A stretch of 64,000 nt of DNA from Actinoallomurus iriomotensis (GTDB lineage Bacteria; Actinomycetota; Actinomycetes; Streptosporangiales; Streptosporangiaceae): contig NZ_BSTJ01000003.1 of the NCBI RefSeq assembly GCF_030269445.1, positions 620,001 to 684,000 of the forward strand, in the 5' to 3' direction. The translations under genes were made by a program, and so were the position numbers. Under the pieces are notes generated by a model. That model did no database searches, was not told the origin of the DNA, and saw only the letters and a list, made by a program, of their open reading frames with translations. Below, piece by piece: positions 26,687-35,399 of this stretch (its first letter is position 1; every line of letters starts with the position of its first letter).

Positions 26687-27901
26687 ATGACCGAACATGG
26701 TGAAGCCGGCGTCCAGCAGCCTCTTTCGATCGAGAGGCTCCCGGTGAGCGAGGACCGGGACACCGCCTACGCCATGATCCGCGAGCGCGGACCGGTCACC
26801 CGCGTCACCACCGGGGTGGCGGCCATCTCACGCGAGACGGTCGAGTACGTCCTGCGGCATCCGGAGCTCTTCTCCTCCAAGCGGGCGTACGAGAGTGCGG
26901 GCAGCCCGGTGCCGATGCTGCCGATCGCGTTCGACCCGCCCGAGCACACCCGCTATCGGCGCCTGCTCCAGCCCCACTTCAGCCCGCGCCGGATCAGGGC
27001 GATGGAGCCCGAGATCAGAGCGCTCGCCGTCCGGCTGGTCGGCGAGGTCGCCGACGCGGGCCGCTGCGACTTCGTCTCGAGCATCGCCGTACCGCTGCCG
27101 GCGCAGGTGTTCCTGACGATGTTCGGACTCCCGCTCGCCGACCGTGATCGTCTGATCGCCTGGAAGGACGCCATCCTCAGCTCGGCCCCCGAGTTCGGGG
27201 CCGAGGCCCCCTCCGAGGCCGCCGCCAAGGCCGGCGGTGAGCTCTTCGGCTACCTGGTCGAGCACATCGCGGCGCGCCGCGCGGAGAGCGGCGGGAACGA
27301 CCTGCTGGCAGTCCTCCTCGCCGACACCGGTGACGACCGTCTCACCGAGCACGAGCTCCTCGGCATGTGCTTCCAATTCGTCCTCGCGGGGCTCGACACG
27401 GTGACCGACGCCCTGTCGAACGCCTTCGCGATCCTGGCCACCCGGCCGGACCTGCGGCGGCAACTCGTCGACGACCCGGAGGTCATCCCTGACGCGATCG
27501 AGGAACTCTTACGCATCGACGGCCCGATCCTGACCCTCCCCCGCGTGGCCGTTGAGGACGTGCGGTTGGGCGGCCACCGGGTCACCGCGGGTTCCGCCGT
27601 CCACGTCGCCGTCGCGGTCGCCGACCGAGACCCCTCGGAACACGCCGAGCCCGACACGATCGACTTCCACCGCCGCCAGCCCCATCTGGCCTTCGGCATC
27701 GGGCCGCACTTCTGCCTCGGTGCTCATCTCGCCCGGCTGGAGATGAAGGCGGTCCTGGAGGAATGGCACCGCCGCATCCCCAGCTACCGGCTCGCCGAGG
27801 GGGTTCGCCCAGCGGCCCTCTGGCCGGCCGGACTGGTCGGCGTCGCCGGCCTTCCCCTCGTCTACCCGGCCGACCGAGATGGGCGGGCGGACAGTCGGTG
27901 A
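26687..27901 (+). CDS. Cytochrome P450
   Basis: 404 residues, standard for a soluble bacterial P450. I-helix AGLDTVTD (234-241) holds the acid/Thr pair, the K-helix ExxR is E273-R276, and the heme loop FGIGPHFCLG gives Cys343 as the iron ligand. GAGGAC precedes ATG 26687. No ferredoxin or reductase gene is adjacent, so electrons must come from elsewhere. Codon 275, inside the ExxR motif, is the rare TTA leucine codon. Substrate unknown; no biosynthetic cluster is visible around it. Confidence 0.93.
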   Translation: MTEHGEAGVQQPLSIERLPVSEDRDTAYAMIRERGPVTRVTTGVAAISRETVEYVLRHPELFSSKRAYESAGSPVPMLPIAFDPPEHTRYRRLLQPHFSPRRIRAMEPEIRALAVRLVGEVADAGRCDFVSSIAVPLPAQVFLTMFGLPLADRDRLIAWKDAILSSAPEFGAEAPSEAAAKAGGELFGYLVEHIAARRAESGGNDLLAVLLADTGDDRLTEHELLGMCFQFVLAGLDTVTDALSNAFAILATRPDLRRQLVDDPEVIPDAIEELLRIDGPILTLPRVAVEDVRLGGHRVTAGSAVHVAVAVADRDPSEHAEPDTIDFHRRQPHLAFGIGPHFCLGAHLARLEMKAVLEEWHRRIPSYRLAEGVRPAALWPAGLVGVAGLPLVYPADRDGRADSR

Positions 27902-28002
27902 ATGCCCCCGTTGGTCGGTTGTGTACGGGGCGGCCGGCCGAGTACGCGCATCTCTCGCTCTCGACATCGGCGACTTGTCGGCTCATCCAAATAGTGCTGG
28001 TT

Positions 28003-28050
28003 GCATGGCGTGCTTCCATGCGCCCCAAAAGGGCGCGGCACCAAAGGAGG
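28003..28050 (+). promoter_or_regulatory. Two stacked hairpins and strong RBS before small secreted peptide
   Basis: GCATGG/CCATGC (28003-28008, 28016-28021; 7-base loop) and GCGCCC/GGGCGC (28020-28025, 28031-28036; loop CAAAA) lie just before AAGGAGG (28044-28050). They share base pairs at 28020-28021, so they could be alternative folds. Confidence 0.5.
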
Positions 28051-28058
28051 AAACGATC

Positions 28059-28355
28059 ATGCGCAAGAGAAATCTCACTCTGGCTCTCGCCGACGCCACC
28101 CTGTTCGGATCGGTGGCCCTGACGCCCGGCGTGACGCCCCACGCCAACGCCGCACAGAGCGCCGGCACAGCGACCGTAACGGCATCGCACAATGCGAAGA
28201 AGCCCGTACCGCCCGCGACCGAGGAGGATTACCACCGCGGCTACAGGAGCGGACGGTCGGACGCGAGGAGCGGCGGCTACAACCGCGATGTCGGTGGCGA
28301 ACCCGCCGACTATCAGTCCGGCTGGGGGGACGGATTCGCCGACGGAGGATGCTGA
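28059..28355 (+). CDS. Small secreted protein with GY..G..D repeats
   Basis: 98 residues. AAGGAGG lies eight bases before ATG 28059, one of the strongest sites in the window. A signal peptide (MRKRNLTLALADATLFGSVA...ANAA) releases a mature part of about 65 residues. The mature part carries two related units, DYHRGYRSGRSDA and DYQSGWGDGFADG, each with a Y/W-G and G-D pattern. It ends in a single cysteine. Function unknown; I do not recognise a family. Its own strong RBS suggests high expression. Confidence 0.75.
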   Translation: MRKRNLTLALADATLFGSVALTPGVTPHANAAQSAGTATVTASHNAKKPVPPATEEDYHRGYRSGRSDARSGGYNRDVGGEPADYQSGWGDGFADGGC

Positions 28356-28366
28356 CACGCGTTATA

Positions 28367-31321
28367 TCAAAACTGCGGAATGAGGCTGGTCCGCATGTGT
28401 TGGCCAGCCTCCCGCGCCCTGAATCCCAGTCCTGTCAGTTCACATAAGTCCGTAACGCCGTCGTCCAGGAGGCCGTTATCGCGGGCCTTGGCGGCGGCCT
28501 GCGTACGGGACACGGCACCGAGCTTGGCGAGGACCCTGGTCACGTGGGTGGCGACGGTGTTGACGGAGATGAACAGCTCCGTGGCGATCTGCTGGTTCGA
28601 CCGTCCATGTGCCAGGAGGCGCAGCACGTCGAGTTCGCGGCGGGTCAGGCCGAAGGGGTTGCCGCAGGCGCCGTCGGCGGTGTCGGTGAGCCGCCCGCGG
28701 GCGGCGAGGTCGTCGATGCGCGCCAGCAGCGGAGCGGCGCCCAGCTCGGTGGCGATGACGCGTGCCTCGCGCAACCGGGATTGGGCTCCGGGACGGTTGT
28801 TGGACGCGAGCGCCGCGGCCACGCCCTCCACCAGAACCACGGCGGTCTCGTAGCGGTTGCCGAGGTCACGCCAGGCCGCGGCCGCCTCGTCCCAGGCGGG
28901 CAGTTCACCGCCCGCTGTGAGCGCCCGGAAGGTGAGGCGGAACGCGTCGATCACCGGTGTGGTGGTGCGCACCGAGCCGAGCATGCATGTGAGTTTCGCG
29001 AGCCGGTCCGCGGTTTCGCTCGCGACCTTCCGGTTTCGCGGCGCGGCCGCTCGCCGGGCCCGCTGTACCCGTGCCCCCAACACCGCCAGCCGCGCCGTCT
29101 CGTGCGGAGGCCAGGCGTCCGGTGCCGTCGCCAGGTGCTCGCCCACGATCAGATCCGCCGTGTCGAAGGCGTCCTGGTCGACCGCCTGCGTGATGCGCAG
29201 CAGCGCCAGCCAGGACTTCGTCTCTGCCGTCCCGGCGGTGTGCATGGCGAACTGCGTGATCTGACGCAGCAGCGTCGCGCCTCGTTCGCTCTGGCCACGC
29301 CGCTGTGCGATGTCCGCGGCGGCCAAGCGCAGATACGCGGCGTACAGCGGGGGTGGCACCAGAGTGAGGGCGTCGTCGATGACCCGCAGGGCCTCGTCCC
29401 AGCGTCCCAGCAAGCCCAGGGGAATGGCGCGGGCCGCGGCGAGCATGCTGCCGCGGGACCGGGCCTGGCCGAGCCGTTCGGCGGCCCGCTGCCCGGTGCG
29501 GGCGAGTTCGACCGCCTCCTCGTACCAGCCGGCGTCGGACAGAAAGCTCGACTCCCATTGGAAGGTGGTCAGGAATATGTACGCGTCGCCCGCCGCGTCG
29601 GCGGCACCGCGGGCCTCGGCGAAGGCACTGCCCGCCTGCTCCGGGTCGCCGAGCGTGCCGTGGAGTGCGCCCAGCACCAGCAGCGCGGGCGCGCGCAGGG
29701 CGTCGTCACCGAGCCGCTCGGCGATGTCCAGGGCCTCCGTGGCGTGCCGCCGGAGGGCGTCGAGATCGAGCGCCATGAACTCGGCGAACGCCAGGGCGGA
29801 CAGCAGGCGGCCGCGCAGTGCGTCCGACGACCCGGGCGGCACCAGGGCGACCGCCCGTTCCAGGTCGTCGTGTCCCCCGCCGTCGATACGGCTCTGCAAC
29901 CGGCCACGCAGTCCGAGCAGCCGGGCCGCTCGCTCCGGCTCGGCCGCCGGGTCCAGCTCGTCCAGGGCGGCCGTGCCGTACGTCACGCCGGCGGCCGATC
30001 GGCCCGCGGCGAACGCCGCCGTGGCCGCTCGTTCGAGCACGACCGTACGGTCGGCGCCGATGAGCTTGACCGGCTCCGGCACCTTCGCCCACTGATTCAG
30101 GACCAGCTCCAGCAGATGGAACTGCTCGTCGTAGGCGTTCTGCCGCCCGGCACGGTCGGCCGCGTGCCACGCGGCGGGCAGCGCCCGCTCGAACTCGCCC
30201 GCGGCCGTCCAGTGGTCGGCCAGGGCCATGCCGCCCTCGCTACGCTCGGCGAGCGCGGCGGCGTACCGGCCGTGCATGCGCCGCCGCCGGGTCGGCGGCA
30301 GCGCGTCGTAGACCGTCTCGCGGATGAGGTCGTGCCGGATCGCGTACCCGTTCTCCCGCGCCACGACCAGTTCCCGTCCGATCAGGTCGTCGAGGGCGTC
30401 CCGGAGCCGGTGATCGGGCTCGCCGGCGACCGTGTGGACGAGGTCGTCGGTCAGCTCGGCGCCCGCGACCGCCATGGCTTCCAACGCCTCGCGGGCCGGG
30501 GCCGGCAGGTCGGTGATCCGGGCGAGCAGGAGCGTTCGCAGGTCGCCCGACGGCACCTCGTCCGCGGTGCTCAGCGCCTCGACGAACAGTGGGTTCCCGC
30601 CGCTGCGCCGGTGGATCCGGACGCTGCGCGCCGGGTCCGGCGGCTGCCCGTCGACGGCCGCGAGAAGCGCGGCGACGTGCCGGTGCTCCAGCGGGCCGAG
30701 GGCGATGCGCCTCACCGCGCCGCTGCGGCCCAGCTCCGCCAGCATCCGCCGGGCCGGCTGCCCGGTGGTCCGCTCGCCGGTGCGGACGGTGCCGACCAGC
30801 AACACGGCGACGCCGGTCAGATTGCGGGCCAGGTAGGCGAACAACTCACGGCTCGACGCGTCCGCCCAATGCAGGTCCTCGACCACCACGGCCACGGGCC
30901 GTACCTCCGCCACCCGGCCCAGCAGCGTCAGCGTCTCCTCCAGCAACCGGGTCGGCCCGTACCGCGCCGGCGCCGGACCCAGATCCGGCAGCCAGTCGCC
31001 GAGCGCGGCACCGCCCGACGGCAGCAGCGCCGCCACCCGGTCGCGCCCGAACCGGCGCACCAGATCGCGCAGGACCGCGACGAACGGCACATACGGGGCG
31101 CCCTCCGAGCCGAGTTCGAGGCACCCGCCGGACACCACCAGCGGATCGCCGGGCAACTCCCGCACCGCCGCGGCGACCAGCCGTGACTTGCCGATGCCCG
31201 CCTCACCGGAGACCAGGACCGTCCCCGGGTGGCCCGCCCGGGCCCGCTCGTAGGCCTCGCGCAGCACGGCGATCTCGTCGTTCCGCCCGACCAGCACCGG
31301 GCTGACGACCGAACCCGTCAT
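28367..31321 (-). CDS. LAL-type (large ATP-binding) LuxR-family regulator
   Basis: 984 residues: an AAA-type ATPase domain at the N-terminus (Walker A GEAGIGKS near residue 40, Walker B AVVVEDLHWAD near 130), a long helical TPR-like middle, and a LuxR HTH at about 905-960 (LTRRELDVLRLLAHGRSNQQIATELFISVNTVATHVTRVLAKLG is the region). ATG 31321 is chosen because GGGGGGAG lies upstream; ATG 31414 lacks a site. LAL proteins commonly activate secondary-metabolism or catabolic genes. A rare TTA codon occurs at codon 959. Divergent from the reductase operon at 31432, a possible target. Confidence 0.9.
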   Translation of the reverse strand: MTGSVVSPVLVGRNDEIAVLREAYERARAGHPGTVLVSGEAGIGKSRLVAAAVRELPGDPLVVSGGCLELGSEGAPYVPFVAVLRDLVRRFGRDRVAALLPSGGAALGDWLPDLGPAPARYGPTRLLEETLTLLGRVAEVRPVAVVVEDLHWADASSRELFAYLARNLTGVAVLLVGTVRTGERTTGQPARRMLAELGRSGAVRRIALGPLEHRHVAALLAAVDGQPPDPARSVRIHRRSGGNPLFVEALSTADEVPSGDLRTLLLARITDLPAPAREALEAMAVAGAELTDDLVHTVAGEPDHRLRDALDDLIGRELVVARENGYAIRHDLIRETVYDALPPTRRRRMHGRYAAALAERSEGGMALADHWTAAGEFERALPAAWHAADRAGRQNAYDEQFHLLELVLNQWAKVPEPVKLIGADRTVVLERAATAAFAAGRSAAGVTYGTAALDELDPAAEPERAARLLGLRGRLQSRIDGGGHDDLERAVALVPPGSSDALRGRLLSALAFAEFMALDLDALRRHATEALDIAERLGDDALRAPALLVLGALHGTLGDPEQAGSAFAEARGAADAAGDAYIFLTTFQWESSFLSDAGWYEEAVELARTGQRAAERLGQARSRGSMLAAARAIPLGLLGRWDEALRVIDDALTLVPPPLYAAYLRLAAADIAQRRGQSERGATLLRQITQFAMHTAGTAETKSWLALLRITQAVDQDAFDTADLIVGEHLATAPDAWPPHETARLAVLGARVQRARRAAAPRNRKVASETADRLAKLTCMLGSVRTTTPVIDAFRLTFRALTAGGELPAWDEAAAAWRDLGNRYETAVVLVEGVAAALASNNRPGAQSRLREARVIATELGAAPLLARIDDLAARGRLTDTADGACGNPFGLTRRELDVLRLLAHGRSNQQIATELFISVNTVATHVTRVLAKLGAVSRTQAAAKARDNGLLDDGVTDLCELTGLGFRAREAGQHMRTSLIPQF

Positions 31322-31431
31322 GCCGCTCCCCCCAAAGCCCGGACCGAATGTCACCAACTCTGACGACGACAGCCTGCCACCGGTGCCACCAGGCTGAACG
31401 GGTGATTCCGACAACCGAAAGGAACCGTCCG

Positions 31432-32034
31432 ATGACCGGAGACAACGCCCGCCGTACCGTCACCGCCAACATCACGCTGTCCCTGGACGGCCGTGTGAGC
31501 GGCCCCGGCGGCGAATACGACATGAGCTGGATCGCGCCGCACGCCATCACTCCCAAGTCCCGCGACCACATGGTGTCGGTGACCGGCGCGGCGACCACCG
31601 CCCTGCTCGGCCGCAAGAACTACGAGGGCTTCGCCGGGTTCTGGCCCGCCGTCGCCGACGACGAGGGCGCCGACCCGCGAGACCGGGAGTTCTCCCGCTG
31701 GCTCAACGCGGTCGAGAAGGTCGTCTTCTCCACCACCCTAAAGGGGGCCGCCTGGGACAACGCGCGCATCGCCGACAGCGACCCGGTCACGACGGTCAAG
31801 CAGCTGCGCGAGCAGGAGGGCGGCGACATCATCATCCTGGCCAGCGCCAGTGTGATCCGTAGCCTCCTCCAGGCGGGAGAAGTGGACCGGCTGAGCATCA
31901 CGCTGTGTCCCGAACTCGTCGGCGGCGGTGCCCGGCTGTTCACCGACGGCCCGTCCGCGTCGTGGGCGCTGACCTCCAGCGAAGTCACCGAAAGCGGCGC
32001 GATCTGCCTCCTGTACGACCGGGTCGGAGACTGA
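31432..32034 (+). CDS. Dihydrofolate reductase-family (RibD C-terminal-like) protein
   Basis: 200 residues with the fold of the RibD reductase domain: TLSLDGRVSGPGGEYDMSWI, LLGRKNYEGFAGFW and the C-terminal CPELVGGGARLF strand. AAAGGAA precedes ATG 31432. Such proteins are common in actinomycetes as stand-alone NADPH-dependent reductases with unknown substrates. First of three co-directional genes with the short relative at 32077 and the epimerase at 32496. Confidence 0.85.
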   Translation: MTGDNARRTVTANITLSLDGRVSGPGGEYDMSWIAPHAITPKSRDHMVSVTGAATTALLGRKNYEGFAGFWPAVADDEGADPRDREFSRWLNAVEKVVFSTTLKGAAWDNARIADSDPVTTVKQLREQEGGDIIILASASVIRSLLQAGEVDRLSITLCPELVGGGARLFTDGPSASWALTSSEVTESGAICLLYDRVGD

Positions 32035-32076
32035 ACCCTCGACTCCCCAAGCTTTGTGATCAACAGCGAGGAAAGC

Positions 32077-32499
32077 ATGAGCAAGGTTTTCAGCGCCCAC
32101 GCCGTCTCGGCCGACGGCTACATCAGTGGTCGCACCCCCGACGCCGATGAGGAGTACGGCGGCGATGGCCCGCATCCGACGGCGCCGTTGTTCGTCCTCA
32201 GCCACCGGCCCGCGCCCGAGATCAGCGAGAGGCAGACGCTCGTCACCGACATCGAGACCGCGATCGCGGCGGCCCGCGAGGCCGCCGGGGACAAGGACGT
32301 CGCCCTCATGGGCGGCGGCGTGGTGACCGCCGCGCTGGAGGCGGACCTCCTCGACGAGGTGATCCTCCACCAGGTACCGGTCCTGCTGGGCGCCGGTCGC
32401 AGCTTCTTCCACGAGCTCCCGGAGCACGTGCGACTCCGTCTGCTGGAGGCCGTCCCGGCGCCCGGCGTGACCCACCTGCGCTACGAGGTGGTCCGATGA
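32077..32499 (+). CDS. Shortened dihydrofolate reductase-family protein
   Basis: 140 residues, against about 190-200 for the family. The N-terminal strand ([14 protein letters not shown]) joins directly to [20 protein letters not shown] and [11 protein letters not shown]. The segment that normally follows the first strand and leads to the GRRTYD helix is missing. The C-terminal half ([23 protein letters not shown]) is intact. The reading frame is open throughout, so it is an in-frame loss. It overlaps the epimerase start by ATGA. It may be a dimerisation partner rather than an enzyme (inference). Confidence 0.78.
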   Translation: MSKVFSAHAVSADGYISGRTPDADEEYGGDGPHPTAPLFVLSHRPAPEISERQTLVTDIETAIAAAREAAGDKDVALMGGGVVTAALEADLLDEVILHQVPVLLGAGRSFFHELPEHVRLRLLEAVPAPGVTHLRYEVVR

Positions 32500-33416
32500 T
32501 CCTCGTCACCGGAGGGCTGGGCATGATCGGCGCCCACACCGCCCGCGCACTCGTCGACCTCGGACACGAGGTCGTCGTCACCGCGCACCGCCGGACCGAG
32601 GTCCCGTCGTTCCTGGCCGGCCGGGTCAGCGTGGAACCCCTCGACGTCACCGACCGGGACGCCTTCCTCGCCCTCGGCGAGCGCCACGCCATCAGCGACA
32701 TCGTCCACCTCGCCGGCACCATCCCCGGTCAGGACCCGGTCCGCTACTTCCGTACGGACACGACCGGCCTGCTCAACGCGCTGGAGGCCGCCCGCACCTG
32801 GGGCGTGCGCAGATTCGCCGTCGCCAGCAGCATCGGCGTCTACATCGGCCGGACCGAGACCCGCTGGCACGAGGAACTCGCGCTGCCCGCCGCGGAGCTG
32901 CCGCACCTGATCGTCGCCTTCAAGAAGGCCGTCGAGCCACTCACCACGCACAGTCTCCAGGGCAGCGGCGTCCAGCCGGTCGTACTCCGGATCGGGAGCA
33001 TCTGGGGACCGCTGATGGACCCGGAGTCACCGTTCAACCCCATCCCGCCGTACATCAGTGCCGCGCTCCGCGGTGAGGAGCCACAGCCGCTGTACGCCGA
33101 CGACGGCGGCGACAGCTGCTACGCACCCGACGCCGGACGCGCGATCGCCCTGCTGACGACCGCGGAAACCCTCCGGCACGACACCTACAACGTCTCCCGC
33201 GGCCGGCCGTTCACCAACCGCGAGCTCGCGGACGCCGTACGGACGATCACTCCCGACCTGCGACTCGAGCTCCTGCCCGGACGGCAGGGCGGCCTCGGCG
33301 ACAACCCCTACCTCGACACCACGCGGCTGACCCATGACACCGGCTTCGCACCGACCTTCGACATCGCCACGGCGGTCGCCGACTACGTCGCCTGGCGCGC
33401 CGACAACCCCCGCTGA
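32496..33416 (+). CDS. NAD-dependent epimerase/dehydratase-family protein
   Basis: 306 residues of the extended SDR fold: GGLGMIGAH nucleotide-binding motif, HLAGT and SSIGVYIG. The catalytic YxxxK is not seen at the expected place: the segment reads [10 protein letters not shown], with no Tyr four residues before either Lys. This may be a non-canonical or inactive member. It is translationally coupled to the short reductase. A strong stem-loop 30 bases past the stop ends the operon. Confidence 0.82.
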   Translation: MILVTGGLGMIGAHTARALVDLGHEVVVTAHRRTEVPSFLAGRVSVEPLDVTDRDAFLALGERHAISDIVHLAGTIPGQDPVRYFRTDTTGLLNALEAARTWGVRRFAVASSIGVYIGRTETRWHEELALPAAELPHLIVAFKKAVEPLTTHSLQGSGVQPVVLRIGSIWGPLMDPESPFNPIPPYISAALRGEEPQPLYADDGGDSCYAPDAGRAIALLTTAETLRHDTYNVSRGRPFTNRELADAVRTITPDLRLELLPGRQGGLGDNPYLDTTRLTHDTGFAPTFDIATAVADYVAWRADNPR

Positions 33417-33445
33417 AGGAGCTTGACCGCCAGAAGCTCAGCGAG

Positions 33446-33475
33446 ACGCTCGGCTGGGCCATCCCAGCCGAGCGT
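33446..33475. terminator. 13-bp hairpin terminator of the epimerase operon
   Basis: ACGCTCGGCTGGG and CCCAGCCGAGCGT form a perfect stem with loop CCAT, 30 bases past the stop at 33416. Confidence 0.8.
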
Positions 33476-33574
33476 TCCCTCCCTCACCTGGTCTCGAGGG
33501 GGGGCGAGCTGCCAGCCGTTGGCCGCGTCGGTTCGATCGGCCGCGTACCGCTGCCAGGGGGCGAAAGCGCAGGC

Positions 33575-33606
33575 GGCCGGTTCGGGCCGGTGGGCCCGAA
33601 CCGGCC
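33575..33606. terminator. 14-bp hairpin terminator facing the desaturase operon
   Basis: GGCCGGTTCGGGCC and GGCCCGAACCGGCC form a perfect stem around loop GGTG, 30 bases beyond the desaturase stop on the minus strand. Between this and the hairpin at 33446-33475 I see no gene. Confidence 0.8.
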
Positions 33607-33635
33607 GGCCCGAAGGCGGTCGTTGGCGCTTTCCG

Positions 33636-34646
33636 TCAGTGCGCGCCGACCTCATCGAGGTGCTTGAGCGCGATCCGGTACGACTCGATCAATCCCGCCT
33701 CGGTGTACTTGATGCCGTGTTCGAGGCAGTAGTCGCGGACGATCGGCTGGGCGCGGCGCAGCGCGGGCCGGGGCATCGACGGGAACAGGTGGTGTTCGAC
33801 CTGGTAGTTCAACCCGCCGAGCAGGAAGGCGATCAGCCGCCCGCCGCGCACGTTGCGAGACGTCAGCACCTGCCTCCGCAGGAAGTCGATCTTGTCGTCC
33901 TCACCGAAGATGGGCATGCCCTTGTGGTTCGGCGCGAACGTGGCGCCCATGTACAGCCCCCACACCGCCTTGTGCAGGAGCAGGAACGCGATCGCCTTGC
34001 TCGGCGGCAGTACCCAGAACAGCGCGCCCACGTAGACGATGCCGTGCGTGGTCAGCGCCACGGCCTCGGGCCAGCGTCGCCGCGACATCGCCCTGACGCT
34101 GGACACGTGCAGGTTCAGGCCTTCGAGCAGCAGCAGCGGGAAGAACAGCCATCCCTGCAGGCTGGCGAACGCGCGGGCGAAGCCGCTTCGCCGCGCGGCC
34201 TGCTCCGGCGTCCAGACGATGACGCCGTCGCCGATGTCCGGGTCCTGGCCGACGTGGTTGGGATGGCTGTGGTGCCGGTTGTGCTTGTCCACCCACCAAC
34301 CTCGGCTCACCCCGATCGCCAGGTTGCCGCAGACCACCCCGCCGACCGTGGTGGCACGGCGCTTGGCGAACACCTGGTGATGCCCGATGTCGTGGCCGAG
34401 GAAGGCGATGTGCGTCCAGATCAGCCCCAGGTACGCGGCCACCGCGAGCTGCCACCACGAGTTACCTACCAGGGCGAACGCCGTCCACCCACCCGCGAAC
34501 AGCACAGCGTCGACGATCATCTTCATCGTGTAGTAGCCGGGTCTGCGGCGCAGCAAGCCACGCTCTCGAACCAGCCGGGACAGTCTCGCGTAGTCGCTGC
34601 CGCGTGCCGTGGTGTCGCTGGCGCGTGCCGTGATGGTCTGCGTCAT
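33636..34646 (-). CDS. Membrane fatty-acid desaturase
   Basis: 336 residues with the three histidine boxes of membrane di-iron desaturases: GHDIGHH, HNRHHSHPN and QVEHHLFPS. The Gln in the last box is typical of front-end (delta-6-like) enzymes. Four or so membrane helices lie between the boxes. It introduces a double bond into membrane fatty-acyl chains. It follows a DesK-like kinase and response regulator in one operon (36-base gap after the regulator), the arrangement expected for temperature- or fluidity-controlled desaturation. Confidence 0.92.
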   Translation of the reverse strand: MTQTITARASDTTARGSDYARLSRLVRERGLLRRRPGYYTMKMIVDAVLFAGGWTAFALVGNSWWQLAVAAYLGLIWTHIAFLGHDIGHHQVFAKRRATTVGGVVCGNLAIGVSRGWWVDKHNRHHSHPNHVGQDPDIGDGVIVWTPEQAARRSGFARAFASLQGWLFFPLLLLEGLNLHVSSVRAMSRRRWPEAVALTTHGIVYVGALFWVLPPSKAIAFLLLHKAVWGLYMGATFAPNHKGMPIFGEDDKIDFLRRQVLTSRNVRGGRLIAFLLGGLNYQVEHHLFPSMPRPALRRAQPIVRDYCLEHGIKYTEAGLIESYRIALKHLDEVGAH

Positions 34647-34682
34647 GTCCGCGAGGCTAGGGACGCCGCGCCCGAAAGCGCC

Positions 34683-35390
34683 TCACCCGCAGGGAGGGGT
34701 GCTCCTCTCACTCTCAGGTACCGGATCCCGGCCGGTGAGTCCGTTCTCGTACGCGTAGACGACGGCCTGGGTACGATCGCGCAGGGAGAGCTTGGTGAGC
34801 ACGTTACCCACGTGCGACTTGACGGTCTGCTCGGCCAGGTACAACTCGCCCGCGATCTCCGCGTTGGACAGCCCACGCGCTATCAGCCGCAGCACGTCGC
34901 CCTCGCGCGGGGTAAGGCCGGCCAGCGCGTCCTGCCTCGGCCGTTCGTGGCGGCGCCGGCGCGCGAAGTCACCGATCACCCGCCGCGTCACCGAGGGTGC
35001 GAGCAGGGCCTCGCCGGCGGCGACCACGCGTACGCCGGTGATCAGGTCCGCGGCGGGGGCGTCCTTCAGCAGGAATCCGCTGGCCCCGGCGCCGAGCGCC
35101 TCGTAGACGTACTCGTCGAGGTCGAACGTTGTCAGCACCAGCACCCGCGGACCCGGGGTATCCGGATCTCGGTCGCGCATGATCTCAGCGGTCGCCGCGA
35201 GCCCGTCCATCTCCGGCATCCGGATGTCCATGACCACGACATCGGGCACCAGACTGCGGGTCAGCTCGACGGCCTCCCGGCCGTTCGCCGCCTCCCCGAC
35301 GACCTCGACGTCCGGGGCGGCGGACAGCAGGGAGACCAGCCCGTCCCGGATCATCTCCTGGTCGTCGGCGATCAGCACGCGGATCGTCAT
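34683..35390 (-). CDS. NarL/FixJ-family response regulator (DesR-like by context)
   Basis: 235 residues. Receiver: ADDQEM, phospho-Asp in VVMDIRMPEMDG, LTTFD, LLKDAP. LuxR HTH: LTPREGDVLRLIARGLSNAEIAGEL with EQTVKSHVGNVLTKLSL. ATG 35390 lies nine bases after the kinase stop. It is inferred to control the desaturase downstream, as DesR does in Bacillus, but sequence alone does not prove the target. Confidence 0.9.
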   Translation of the reverse strand: MTIRVLIADDQEMIRDGLVSLLSAAPDVEVVGEAANGREAVELTRSLVPDVVVMDIRMPEMDGLAATAEIMRDRDPDTPGPRVLVLTTFDLDEYVYEALGAGASGFLLKDAPAADLITGVRVVAAGEALLAPSVTRRVIGDFARRRRHERPRQDALAGLTPREGDVLRLIARGLSNAEIAGELYLAEQTVKSHVGNVLTKLSLRDRTQAVVYAYENGLTGRDPVPESERSTPPCG

Positions 35391-35399
35391 GGCAAGACC

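Noticed and set aside
28544-31186. 880-residue open frame opposite the LAL regulator
   Set aside because: Antisense shadow of a real gene with intact ATPase and HTH motifs; composition Arg/Gly/Gln-rich.
33383-33655. 90-residue minus frame between convergent operons
   Set aside because: Runs through both terminator stems and has no RBS; briefly considered as a transposase remnant but no motif supports it.
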